Under the pieces are notes generated by a model that worked only from the letters and a program-made list of their open reading frames with translations, did not search any database and was not told the origin of the DNA. Positions 1 to 5,882 of a stretch of DNA of 16,162 nt are shown piece by piece; the first letter of the stretch is position 1; each line of letters opens with the position of its first letter. Source of the stretch: Hyphomicrobiales bacterium (GTDB lineage Bacteria > Pseudomonadota > Alphaproteobacteria > Rhizobiales > Beijerinckiaceae). The translations under genes and the position numbers were made by a program. The stretch is taken from positions 1 through 16,162 of the forward strand of contig JAGWKJ010000020.1 in NCBI GenBank assembly GCA_028865375.1, written 5' to 3'.

Positions 1-1
1 C

Positions 2-802
2 AAGAAGGGCCTCGCCAAGGCCGCCAAGAAATCCGGCCGCGTCGCCGCCGAAGGCGTCGTCGCCTGCAGGGTCGAGGGCGTGACGGGCGTGCTCGTCGAG
101 CTCAATTCCGAGACCGATTTCGTCGCCCGCAACGGCGAGTTCCAGACGCTGGCGGGCGGCGTCGCGACGGTCGCGCTAGAAGCCGGCCTCGACGACGTGG
201 AAGCGATCAAGGGACGCCACTACCCCGGCGGCGGCACGGTCGCCGACGCCATCGCCAACGCCATCGCCACCATCGGCGAGAACATGACGCTGCGCCGCGC
301 CGCCCTGTTGAAGGTGCCACACGGCGCGGTCGGCCATTACGTCCACGCGCCCATCGCCGACGGGCTGGGCAAGATCGGCGTCGTGGTGGCGCTGGAATCG
401 ACCGGCTCGCACGAGGCGCTGGCGCCGCTCGCCAAGTTGCTGGCGATGCACGTCGCCGCCGCCGCACCGCTCGCCGTCGACCCCTCGGGCCTCGACCCGG
501 CGACCGTGGCGCGCGAAAAGGCGGTGCTCGCCGAGAAGAACGCCGGCAAGCCGCCCCACGTGCTCGAGAAGATCGTCGAGAGCGGGTTGAAGACCTATTA
601 CAAGGAGGTCTGCCTGCTCGACCAGCCGTCGATCCACGCCGAACATGCCGGCAAGACGGTCGCCCAGGTCATCAAGGAGACCGAGGGCAAGGCCGGCGCG
701 CCGATCAAGCTCGCGGGCTTCAAGCGCTATGCGCTGGGCGAAGGCGTCGAGAAGCCGACGACCCCGGACTTCGCGGCCGAAGTCGCCAGCATGGCGGGCT
801 GA
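2..802 (+). CDS. tsf: Elongation factor Ts, 3' part (5' end outside window)
   Basis: EF-Ts is the cytoplasmic guanine-nucleotide exchange factor that regenerates EF-Tu-GTP during translation. The reading frame is open from base 2, giving 266 residues before TGA. Alphaproteobacterial EF-Ts is about 307 residues, so about 40 N-terminal residues lie upstream. Fragment residues 1-18 (KKGLAKAAKKSGRVAAEG) and 38-44 (TDFVARN, the EF-Tu contact signature) are diagnostic. The C-terminal stretch containing KLAGFKRYALGEGVEK is typical of the class. A GTG at 80 is an internal Val codon, not the start. rpsB should lie upstream, but pyrH, which usually follows tsf in alphaproteobacteria, does not follow here. 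Identification is secure. Confidence 0.97.
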   Translation, partial: KKGLAKAAKKSGRVAAEGVVACRVEGVTGVLVELNSETDFVARNGEFQTLAGGVATVALEAGLDDVEAIKGRHYPGGGTVADAIANAIATIGENMTLRRAALLKVPHGAVGHYVHAPIADGLGKIGVVVALESTGSHEALAPLAKLLAMHVAAAAPLAVDPSGLDPATVAREKAVLAEKNAGKPPHVLEKIVESGLKTYYKEVCLLDQPSIHAEHAGKTVAQVIKETEGKAGAPIKLAGFKRYALGEGVEKPTTPDFAAEVASMAG

Positions 803-816
803 GGGGTGGACGCGCG

Positions 817-864
817 AACCCTCTCCCTCCGGGAGAGGGTTGTCGCAAAGCGACCGGGTGAGGG
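817..864 (+). repeat. Hairpin-rich intergenic repeat, copy 1
   Basis: A perfect 11-bp stem (817-827 with 831-841, loop TCC) is followed directly by a 5-bp hairpin (842-846 with 850-854, loop AAA) and the tail CGGGTGAGGG ending at 864. The same plan appears in reverse orientation at 935-978. There is no T-run, so it does not look like a classical intrinsic terminator, although the stem could block readthrough from tsf or protect its 3' end. Similar CTCTCCC/GGGAGAG repeats are common between genes in alphaproteobacterial genomes (general knowledge). Family membership is not tested here. Confidence 0.8.
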
Positions 865-934
865 ACTCGGCGCTCGAAGGCCATGAACTATGCGGACGTC
901 GCGACCTCGGCGCGCAGATTGTCTCGCGCGGTTT

Positions 935-978
935 CCCTCATCCGGCCCTTCGGGCCACCTTCTCCCGGAGGGAGAAGG
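935..978 (-). repeat. Hairpin-rich intergenic repeat, copy 2 (inverted)
   Basis: Read on the minus strand this has the same architecture as 817-864: a 9-bp perfect stem with loop TCC (970-978 with 958-966), then a short hairpin (952-956 with 944-948), then a tail ending ATGAGGG. The two hairpin stems differ in sequence from copy 1 (GGCCC/GGGCC instead of GTCGC/GCGAC) yet still pair. The two copies face each other about 70 bp apart. Confidence 0.8.
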
Positions 979-1083
979 TCACGCGCTTCCGGGCCGTGCG
1001 CCGTTCCGTCGGCGGGAGCGGTCGGCCCTCGTTTCGAGGCGCGGGCCGCGGTCGCTCTTGATCCAAATCTTCGCGTTCCCATG

Positions 1084-1104
1084 GCCGCGGCCGCGCGCCG
1101 CGGC
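1084..1104. repeat. 7-bp inverted repeat upstream of the crotonase-like gene
   Basis: GCCGCGG at 1084-1090 pairs perfectly with CCGCGGC at 1098-1104 around a 7-base spacer. It ends 13 bases before the ATG at 1118. It could be an operator or an RNA hairpin, or chance in such GC-rich DNA. The TAAAGT directly after it (1105-1110) resembles a -10 element that would give an almost leaderless mRNA, but no good -35 is visible. Confidence 0.35.
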
Positions 1105-1117
1105 TAAAGTGCCGCCC

Positions 1118-1933
1118 ATGCACGCTCCCATCCCGACCGGCGCCGAGCCGCCGGTCTCGCTCGAAGAAGCCGACGGCGTCGCGCTGGTGACCTTGCGGTC
1201 GCCCGCGACGCGCAACGCGCTGTCGAGCGGCATGATGGCGGCGCTTTCCGACGCGCTCGGCGCGGTGGCCGGCGATCCGGCGCTCCGTGCGGTCGTGATC
1301 GCGGGCGAGGGGCCCGCATTCAGCGCCGGCCACGATCTCAAGGAAATCGCCGCCGCGCGGGCCGCCCGCGACGGCGGGCGCGCCGCTTACGAGGCTATCT
1401 TCGGGCGCTGCGACGCCCTGATGGCCAAGCTCCACGCCATGCCGCAGCCCACCATCGCGGCGGTCGAAGGGGTCGCCACCGCGGCGGGGCTCCAACTGAT
1501 GGCGACCTGCGACTTGGCGGTCGCCGGCGCCGACGCGACGTTCTGCACGCCGGGCGTCGACGTCGGCCTGTTCTGCTCGACGCCCGGCGCCGCGCTGTCG
1601 CGCGTGGTCGGCCGCCGGCAGGCGCTCGAAATGCTGTTCACCGGCGACGTGTTCGACGCGCGGGAGGCGCTGCGCATGGGGCTCGTCAACCGCGTCGTCG
1701 AGACCGGCGGGGCGCTCGCCGAGGCGCGCAAGATCGCGGCCAGGATCGCCGCGAAATCGGCACGCACGGTCGCCTTCGGCAAGGAGACGTTCCGCGCACA
1801 GGAAGCGCTGCCGCGCGCCGAAGCTATGAAGCTCGTCGCCCGCGCGATGGTCGACAACCTGATGACGGCCGACGCCGCGGAGGGCGTCGACGCCTTCCTC
1901 GCGCGACGCCGGCCGGTCTGGCGCGACGAATGA
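1118..1933 (+). CDS. Enoyl-CoA hydratase/isomerase (crotonase) family protein, ECHDC3-like
   Basis: 271 residues, close to the usual 255-275 of single-domain crotonases. The oxyanion-hole segments are present: SAGHDLKE at 69-76 and GVATAAGLQLM at 118-128, followed by the CDLAVAGADATF strand and the GRRQALEMLFTGDVFDA..ALRMGLVNRVV region typical of ECHDC3-like members. The two glutamates that perform hydration in classical enoyl-CoA hydratase are not conserved: Gln126 sits at the first site and Gly146 at the second. The fold should bind an acyl-CoA, but hydratase activity is doubtful. ATG 1118 is chosen because family homology begins a few residues later; an upstream extension is low-complexity. 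No Shine-Dalgarno is evident. Its TGA overlaps the ATG of the next gene, so the two are probably translationally coupled. Confidence 0.9.
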   Translation: MHAPIPTGAEPPVSLEEADGVALVTLRSPATRNALSSGMMAALSDALGAVAGDPALRAVVIAGEGPAFSAGHDLKEIAAARAARDGGRAAYEAIFGRCDALMAKLHAMPQPTIAAVEGVATAAGLQLMATCDLAVAGADATFCTPGVDVGLFCSTPGAALSRVVGRRQALEMLFTGDVFDAREALRMGLVNRVVETGGALAEARKIAARIAAKSARTVAFGKETFRAQEALPRAEAMKLVARAMVDNLMTADAAEGVDAFLARRRPVWRDE

Positions 1934-2640
1934 AGCGCGCTATTTTCGCGGCGGCCGCGTCGCTGCTGTTCACGCTGGCCGCCCCCGCGCGGGCGCTGGA
2001 AGCGCCCTACGCGCCGGTGCCGGCGGAGGCCGCGCCCGCCGCGCCTTCCGCGCTCGCCGCTTGGATCGCGGGCCTGCGCGCGGCGATCGCGCGCGACGGC
2101 GCGGGCGCGGTGAAGGCCGCGCTCGCCGCCGATTTCGCGGTGCGCGAATGCGCGACCGATCCGCTCGCGCCCTGCCCCGACGGCCTGCCGGTCGCCGCTT
2201 ACGCGCCCGTCGACGCCGCCGACCGCACGGTCGACCTGCTCGACGCGGCGACGGCCCAAGCCAACCCCGCGCTGGGCGGAGCGCTCTGCGCGCCCGCCGC
2301 GCCGCGCTTCGACGCGGCCGCCGCCGGCGCGATGATCGCGGCCGCGGGCGTCGCCGCACGCGACCTCAGGCTCGCCCGCTCGCCGCTCGTCCTGCGCGCT
2401 TCGCCGACCCGGGCGGCGCCCCCGGTGACGACGCTGCCCGCGATGTCGCTGGTCGCCGAGGTCTCGCGCACGGTCGCGACCCCGCCGGCCGGTTGGCTGC
2501 CGGTCGCCTTGCCGGCGGGCGGAATTGGCTGGACGAGCGACCTCGGCCTGGAGCCGCTCGTCTCCGACCAGGTCTGCTTCGCGCCCAAGCCCGGCGGCGG
2601 CTATTCCATCGCCGCGCTGCTCCTGAGGGGAATGCCATGA
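1930..2640 (+). CDS. Exported SH3-domain-type protein of unknown function
   Basis: 236 residues. Residues 1-22 form a Sec signal peptide (positive start, hydrophobic core, cleavage predicted after ARA22), so it should be periplasmic. The middle is Ala/Pro-rich. Residues about 150-205 resemble a bacterial SH3 domain: SPLVLRASPT, a loop, then GWLPVALPAGGIGWTSD, where the Trp-X-Ser-Asp ending is characteristic. Four cysteines remain after processing (74, 82, 120, 216), which could form disulfides. Bacterial SH3 domains commonly bind peptidoglycan or peptides, but the ligand here is unknown. The start is fixed by the ATGA overlap with the crotonase-like gene, and the end overlaps the next start in the same way. 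Codon use is like its neighbours. Confidence 0.8.
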   Translation: MKRAIFAAAASLLFTLAAPARALEAPYAPVPAEAAPAAPSALAAWIAGLRAAIARDGAGAVKAALAADFAVRECATDPLAPCPDGLPVAAYAPVDAADRTVDLLDAATAQANPALGGALCAPAAPRFDAAAAGAMIAAAGVAARDLRLARSPLVLRASPTRAAPPVTTLPAMSLVAEVSRTVATPPAGWLPVALPAGGIGWTSDLGLEPLVSDQVCFAPKPGGGYSIAALLLRGMP

Positions 2641-3068
2641 CGATCGACGGACTGTCGGACGCCAAGATCGCCGCGCTTCTGCGCGGCGCGAAGCGCATCG
2701 CGATGGTCGGCGCGTCCGCGAATCCCGACCGTCCGTCCTTCGGCGTGATGGCATTCCTGCTCGCGCACGGCCACGAGGTCGCGCCCGTCAATCCGGGCCT
2801 CGCCGGCCAAACGTTGCAAGGACGGACGGTCCACGCCCGCCTCGCCGACGTGCCGGGACCGATCGACCTCGTCGACGTGTTCCGCAATTCGGCCCTGGCC
2901 GGCGCCGTCGTGGACGAAGCGTTGGCGCTGACGCCGCGACCCGGCGCGGTGTGGATGCAGCTCGGCGTCGTCGACGAGGCGGCGGCCGCGCGCGCTCGCG
3001 CGAAGGGCGTCGAAGTCGTCATGGACCGCTGCCCGAAGATCGAATACGGCCGGCTGCGGCTCGCATAG
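2637..3068 (+). CDS. CoA-binding domain protein (YccU-like)
   Basis: 143 residues forming one Rossmann-type CoA-binding domain related to the N-terminus of succinyl-CoA synthetase alpha. Visible signatures are IAMVGASANPDRPSFGVMAFL (split around residues 21-42), the PVNPGLAGQTLQG segment, DLVDVFRNS and VWMQLGVVDEAAA, ending with VVMDRCPKIEYGRL, which is characteristic of this family. There is no catalytic half, so it is a stand-alone CoA or nucleotide binder whose role is unknown. It begins within the stop of the preceding gene (ATGA) behind a GAGGGG ribosome site. Placement next to a crotonase-like gene hints at acyl-CoA handling, but that is inference. Confidence 0.92.
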   Translation: MTIDGLSDAKIAALLRGAKRIAMVGASANPDRPSFGVMAFLLAHGHEVAPVNPGLAGQTLQGRTVHARLADVPGPIDLVDVFRNSALAGAVVDEALALTPRPGAVWMQLGVVDEAAAARARAKGVEVVMDRCPKIEYGRLRLA

Positions 3069-3093
3069 CCGCGCCCTGCGCAGGGAGACCGCC

Positions 3094-3792
3094 ATGTCGA
3101 TCGTGAAGTCCGTGCGCCGCCAGCTCGTGGCCGTCCACCCGGAAGGCTACCCGTTCGTCGCCGGCTTCGCGGTCGCGGCCCTCGTCCTGCACTGGCTGTG
3201 GGCCCCCTTGGGCTGGGCGACGGGACTGGCCACGCTCTGGTGCGCCTATTTCTTCCGCGATCCGCCTCGCGTGACGCCGCTGCGCGAAGGCCTCGTCGTC
3301 GCCCCCGCCGACGGGATCGTGAGCGACGTCGGCCGCCGCCTGCCGCCTCCCGAGCTCGGGCTGGGCGACGCCCCGCTGCTTCGCGTCTCGATCTTCATGT
3401 CGGTGTTCGATTGCCACGTGAACCGCGCGCCGGTTTCGGGCCGCGTGGCGCGCGTCGTGCACCGGCCGGGCGCGTTCCTCTCCGCCGACCTGGACAAGGC
3501 GAGCGAGGACAACGAGCGCAACGGGATCGTGATCGCGACCGACCGCGGCGAGTTCGGCGTGGTGCAGATCGCGGGCCTCGTGGCGCGCCGCATCGTGTGC
3601 TTCGCGCGCGAGGGCGACGGCATCGGCGTCGGCGACCGCATCGGCCTGATCCGCTTCGGCTCGCGGGTGGACGTCTATTTTCCCGGCGACGCGACGCCGC
3701 TGGTCGCGCCCGACCAGCGCACGGTCGCCGGCGAGACCACCATCGCCGATCTCGCGGCCGGCGCCGCGCGCCCGCGCCACAAGGTCGGCTGA
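3094..3792 (+). CDS. psd: Phosphatidylserine decarboxylase proenzyme
   Basis: Converts phosphatidylserine to phosphatidylethanolamine at the inner membrane. The 232-residue length fits the short PSD type found in alphaproteobacteria. A hydrophobic stretch at about 21-52 anchors it. Conserved blocks are PADG 71-74, FDCHVNRAP 105-113 (with the catalytic His) and ASEDNERN 136-143. RFGSRVD at 187-193 holds the Gly189-Ser190 bond where self-cleavage should generate the pyruvoyl group and the alpha and beta chains. The ATG is preceded by an AGGGAGA ribosome site. pssA begins one base after its stop, so substrate-making and substrate-using enzymes are coexpressed. Confidence 0.97.
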   Translation: MSIVKSVRRQLVAVHPEGYPFVAGFAVAALVLHWLWAPLGWATGLATLWCAYFFRDPPRVTPLREGLVVAPADGIVSDVGRRLPPPELGLGDAPLLRVSIFMSVFDCHVNRAPVSGRVARVVHRPGAFLSADLDKASEDNERNGIVIATDRGEFGVVQIAGLVARRIVCFAREGDGIGVGDRIGLIRFGSRVDVYFPGDATPLVAPDQRTVAGETTIADLAAGAARPRHKVG

Positions 3793-3793
3793 A

Positions 3794-4603
3794 ATGGCGC
3801 GCGACACGTTCGACGACGGGGCCGCCCCGCCCCCCGCGCGCCCGCGCTTCGGCGTGCCGCCGCGCCTGCTCGCGCCCAATCTCGTCACGCTCGCCGCGCT
3901 CGCGCTCGGCCTGACCGCGATCCGTTTCGCCACGGAAGGCTCGTTTCTCTCCGCCGAATATTGCATCGCCGGCGCCGCGATCCTCGACGGGCTCGACGGG
4001 CGGCTCGCGCGCGCGGTCGGCGGCGCGTCGCGCTTCGGCGCCGAGCTCGATTCGCTCGCCGATTTCGTCGACTTCGGCGTCGCCCCCGCGATCCTGCTCT
4101 ACCGCGCGGCCCTCGATCCGCTGGGCACGCCCGGCTGGTTCGCCGCCATCGCGTTCGCGGTCGCCTGCGCGCTGCGCCTTGCGCGCTTCAACGTCGCGCT
4201 CGACGGGCCCGACCGGCCGTCCTGGACGCGCGGCTTCTTCACCGGGATGCCGGCGCCCGCGGGCGCGATCGTCGGCTTGCTGCCCCTCCACCTCGCGCTG
4301 GCGCTCGGCGCCGGCCCCGCGACGCGCGCGACCGCGACGGTTTCGACGGCCTATGTCGTGGCGATCGCGGCGCTGATGGCCAGCCGCATCCCGCATTTCT
4401 CGGGCAAGGACCTGCCGCGCGTGCCGCGCGAGCGTTATGGGCTCGCGCTGTTCGCGGTCGCGGCGGCGATCCTGACCCTCGTCGCCTGGCCGGTCTGGGG
4501 CCTCGTGATCGCCTCGGCCTGCTACCTCGCGTCGACGCCCTTGGCGGCGCGCCGCTACGCCGCGCTGGAGCAAGCGGATCGCGCGGCGCAGGTCGCGGGC
4601 TGA
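3794..4603 (+). CDS. pssA: CDP-diacylglycerol--serine O-phosphatidyltransferase
   Basis: Integral membrane enzyme that makes phosphatidylserine from CDP-diacylglycerol and serine, the step before Psd. The full CDP-alcohol phosphotransferase signature is present: Asp65-x2-Asp68-Gly69-x2-Ala72-Arg73-x8-Gly82-x3-Asp86-x3-Asp90. The 269 residues contain several hydrophobic segments (about 27-45, 55-65, 95-105, 113-128, 155-175, 188-200 and 215-245). The conserved ARFNVA and GMPAPAGA blocks of the PssA branch follow. The N-terminal 20 residues are Pro/Ala-rich and variable. It lies one base after psd, and the pair is probably cotranscribed. Confidence 0.96.
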   Translation: MARDTFDDGAAPPPARPRFGVPPRLLAPNLVTLAALALGLTAIRFATEGSFLSAEYCIAGAAILDGLDGRLARAVGGASRFGAELDSLADFVDFGVAPAILLYRAALDPLGTPGWFAAIAFAVACALRLARFNVALDGPDRPSWTRGFFTGMPAPAGAIVGLLPLHLALALGAGPATRATATVSTAYVVAIAALMASRIPHFSGKDLPRVPRERYGLALFAVAAAILTLVAWPVWGLVIASACYLASTPLAARRYAALEQADRAAQVAG

Positions 4604-4629
4604 CCCCGTTCCCAAAGCGTGCGGCTTCC

Positions 4630-4635
4630 TATAGG
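4630..4635 (+). promoter_or_regulatory. Possible -10 element for infA operon
   Basis: TATAGG lies in the 95-bp gap between pssA and infA, the only AT-rich hexamer there and the expected place for the infA promoter. No convincing -35 hexamer is found at 16-18 bp upstream, so this is tentative. Confidence 0.3.
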
Positions 4636-4698
4636 TTCCGCGCCGCTTCGCCGCCGCGCGCCCCGCCGGCGGCCGGGGCCGGCGCATGAAAGGCCAAG

Positions 4699-4920
4699 AT
4701 GTCGAAGGAAGAATTGCTCGAATTTCCGGGCGTGGTTTCGGAACTGCTGCCCAACGCGACGTTCCGCGTGAAGCTCGAGGACAACGGCCACGAGATCATC
4801 GCCCATACCGCGGGCAAGATGCGCAAGAACCGCATTCGCGTGCTGACCGGCGACCGCGTGCTCGTCGAAATGACGCCCTACGACCTGACGAAGGGCCGAA
4901 TCACCTTCCGGTTCCGGTAA
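4699..4920 (+). CDS. infA: Translation initiation factor IF-1
   Basis: 73 residues forming one S1-type OB fold that binds the 30S A site during initiation. It matches alphaproteobacterial IF-1 nearly throughout, with LLPNATFRVKLE, HEIIAHTAGKMRKNRIRVL and VLVEMTPYDLTKGRITFRF. Translation starts at ATG 4699 behind AAAGG. It heads the infA-maf-yacG block typical of alphaproteobacteria; maf begins 7 bases after its stop. Confidence 0.98.
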   Translation: MSKEELLEFPGVVSELLPNATFRVKLEDNGHEIIAHTAGKMRKNRIRVLTGDRVLVEMTPYDLTKGRITFRFR

Positions 4921-4927
4921 GCGCGCC

Positions 4928-5572
4928 GTGAACGCGCGCCAAGACGCGCCCGCGGCCGCGCCCAAGCTCGTGCTCGCCTCGGCCTCGCCGCGGCGGCTCG
5001 CGCTGCTCCAGCAGATCGGCCTCGATCCCGACGAGCTGACGCCCGCCGACGTCGACGAGACGCCGGGCAAGCGCGAACTGCCGCGCCTGCTGGCGCTCCG
5101 CCTCGCCGCCGAAAAGGCCGTCGCCGCCCACGCGCGCAACGAGGCGCGGGAGGGCTTCGCCGGCGCCTATACGCTGGCCGCCGACACCGTGGTGGCGGTC
5201 GGCCGGCGCATCCTGCCCAAATGCGAGATCGTCGAAGAAGCATCCGATTGCCTCGCCTTGCTGTCGGGCCGCGCCCACCGCGTCTACACCGCCGTGTGCC
5301 TCGTCACGCCCGACGGCAAGCGCCGCAACCGGGTCGTGGAGACGCGCGTGCGCTTCAAGCGCCTGTCGCGCGAGGAGACCAAGGCCTATCTCGCGTCCGG
5401 CGAATGGCGAGGCAAGGCAGGCGGCTACGCCATCCAGGGTCTCGCCGGCGCCTTCGTGGTCAAGCTGGTCGGATCCCATTCGGCCGTCGTCGGCCTCCCG
5501 CTCGCCGAGACGGTGGCGTTGCTCGCCGGCGAAGGCTTTCCCGCGCTCGCCGGCTGGGCGGGCGATGCCTGA
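4928..5572 (+). CDS. maf: Maf family nucleotide pyrophosphatase
   Basis: 214 residues. Maf proteins hydrolyse dTTP/UTP or modified NTPs to monophosphates, acting as house-cleaning enzymes in the cytoplasm. Conserved blocks are LASASPRRLALL (16-27, phosphate-binding), LAADTVV (83-89, with catalytic Asp86), the SGRAHRVYTAVCL region (113-125), GKAGGYAIQGLAGAFV (162-177) and GSHSAVVGLPL (182-192). The KAGGYAIQG pattern favours the YhdE (dTTP/UTP) branch over YceF. GTG 4928 is the start that places the LASASPRR block at the normal distance from the N-terminus; it has only a weak ribosome site, so coupling to infA is likely. The 3' end overlaps yacG by 8 bases. Confidence 0.95.
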   Translation: MNARQDAPAAAPKLVLASASPRRLALLQQIGLDPDELTPADVDETPGKRELPRLLALRLAAEKAVAAHARNEAREGFAGAYTLAADTVVAVGRRILPKCEIVEEASDCLALLSGRAHRVYTAVCLVTPDGKRRNRVVETRVRFKRLSREETKAYLASGEWRGKAGGYAIQGLAGAFVVKLVGSHSAVVGLPLAETVALLAGEGFPALAGWAGDA

Positions 5573-5783
5573 GGGCCCGACGGCGACCGCGCCCGCCTGC
5601 CCGGTCTGCGGCAAGCCGCGCGCGACGGAACACAAGCCGTTCTGCTCGGCGCGCTGCGCCGACCGCGACCTGCATCGCTGGCTGACCGGCGGCTATGCCG
5701 TGCCGGCCGCCTCCGCGACCGACGAGGAAGAGGACGACGGTCCGCCGCGGCGCGCCCGCGATCCCGACCCGGACGGGGACTGA
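5565..5783 (+). CDS. yacG: DNA gyrase inhibitor YacG (zinc ribbon)
   Basis: 72 residues. YacG is a small zinc protein that binds GyrB and inhibits gyrase in E. coli. The zinc ligands are Cys12, Cys15, Cys27 and Cys31 (C-x2-C-x11-C-x3-C), in the context CPVCGKP...PFCSARCADRDL, followed by the conserved Trp39 and YAVP. The Cys-to-Cys loop is shorter than in E. coli (11 versus 15 residues by memory). The tail after residue 48 is acidic and probably disordered (a DEEEDD run). The start lies within the end of maf, so the genes are probably translationally coupled. The tiny size and the four cysteines in context make the call firm. Confidence 0.93.
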   Translation: MPEGPTATAPACPVCGKPRATEHKPFCSARCADRDLHRWLTGGYAVPAASATDEEEDDGPPRRARDPDPDGD

Positions 5784-5784
5784 A

Positions 5785-5809
5785 CGGCCGAATCGCTTGC
5801 GGTCGGCCG
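5785..5809 (+). terminator. Hairpin after yacG, possible terminator
   Basis: A perfect 7-bp stem CGGCCGA (5785-5791) with TCGGCCG (5803-5809) begins 2 bases after the yacG stop. There is no T-run after it, so any termination would not be of the canonical type. It overlaps the possible -35 of guaB inside its loop. Confidence 0.35.
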
Positions 5810-5824
5810 CTCGCGTGCTATTGC
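5797..5824 (+). promoter_or_regulatory. Possible guaB promoter
   Basis: TTGCGG at 5797-5802 and TATTGC at 5819-5824 are spaced 16 bp apart, an acceptable sigma-70-like pair for alphaproteobacteria. Transcription would begin near 5831, giving a leader of about 50 bases before the guaB ATG. The upstream ATG at 5826 would have no leader, which supports the downstream start. Confidence 0.35.
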
Positions 5825-5882
5825 GATGCGCCATCCGGCGGTCCCTCTTCGTTTGCGGGGCCGCGCTTCCCCAAGAGGCCCC

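Larger units (their letters stand above)
803..1117. other. Intergenic region tsf to crotonase-like gene
   Basis: About 315 bp without a credible gene. It holds the two inverted repeats (817-864 and 935-978) and a 7-bp inverted repeat (1084-1090 with 1098-1104) just before the next start codon. Short open frames across it are repeat-derived and low-complexity. No tRNA or other RNA gene is visible. Confidence 0.7.

Noticed and set aside
817..841. Intrinsic terminator of tsf
   Set aside because: The stem is strong but there is no T-run, and the same element appears inverted nearby, so it is better described as a repeat.
890..1117. N-terminal extension of the crotonase-like protein through the repeats
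   Set aside because: The extra residues come from the intergenic repeats and are low-complexity; family homology starts just after ATG 1118.
1387..2754. 455-codon minus-strand frame crossing three plus-strand genes
   Set aside because: It spans gene junctions on the other strand and is low-complexity Arg-rich, as expected from codon bias rather than coding.
3395..4687. 430-codon minus-strand frame opposite psd and pssA
   Set aside because: Highly Arg/Gly-rich shadow; psd and pssA signatures on the other strand are complete.
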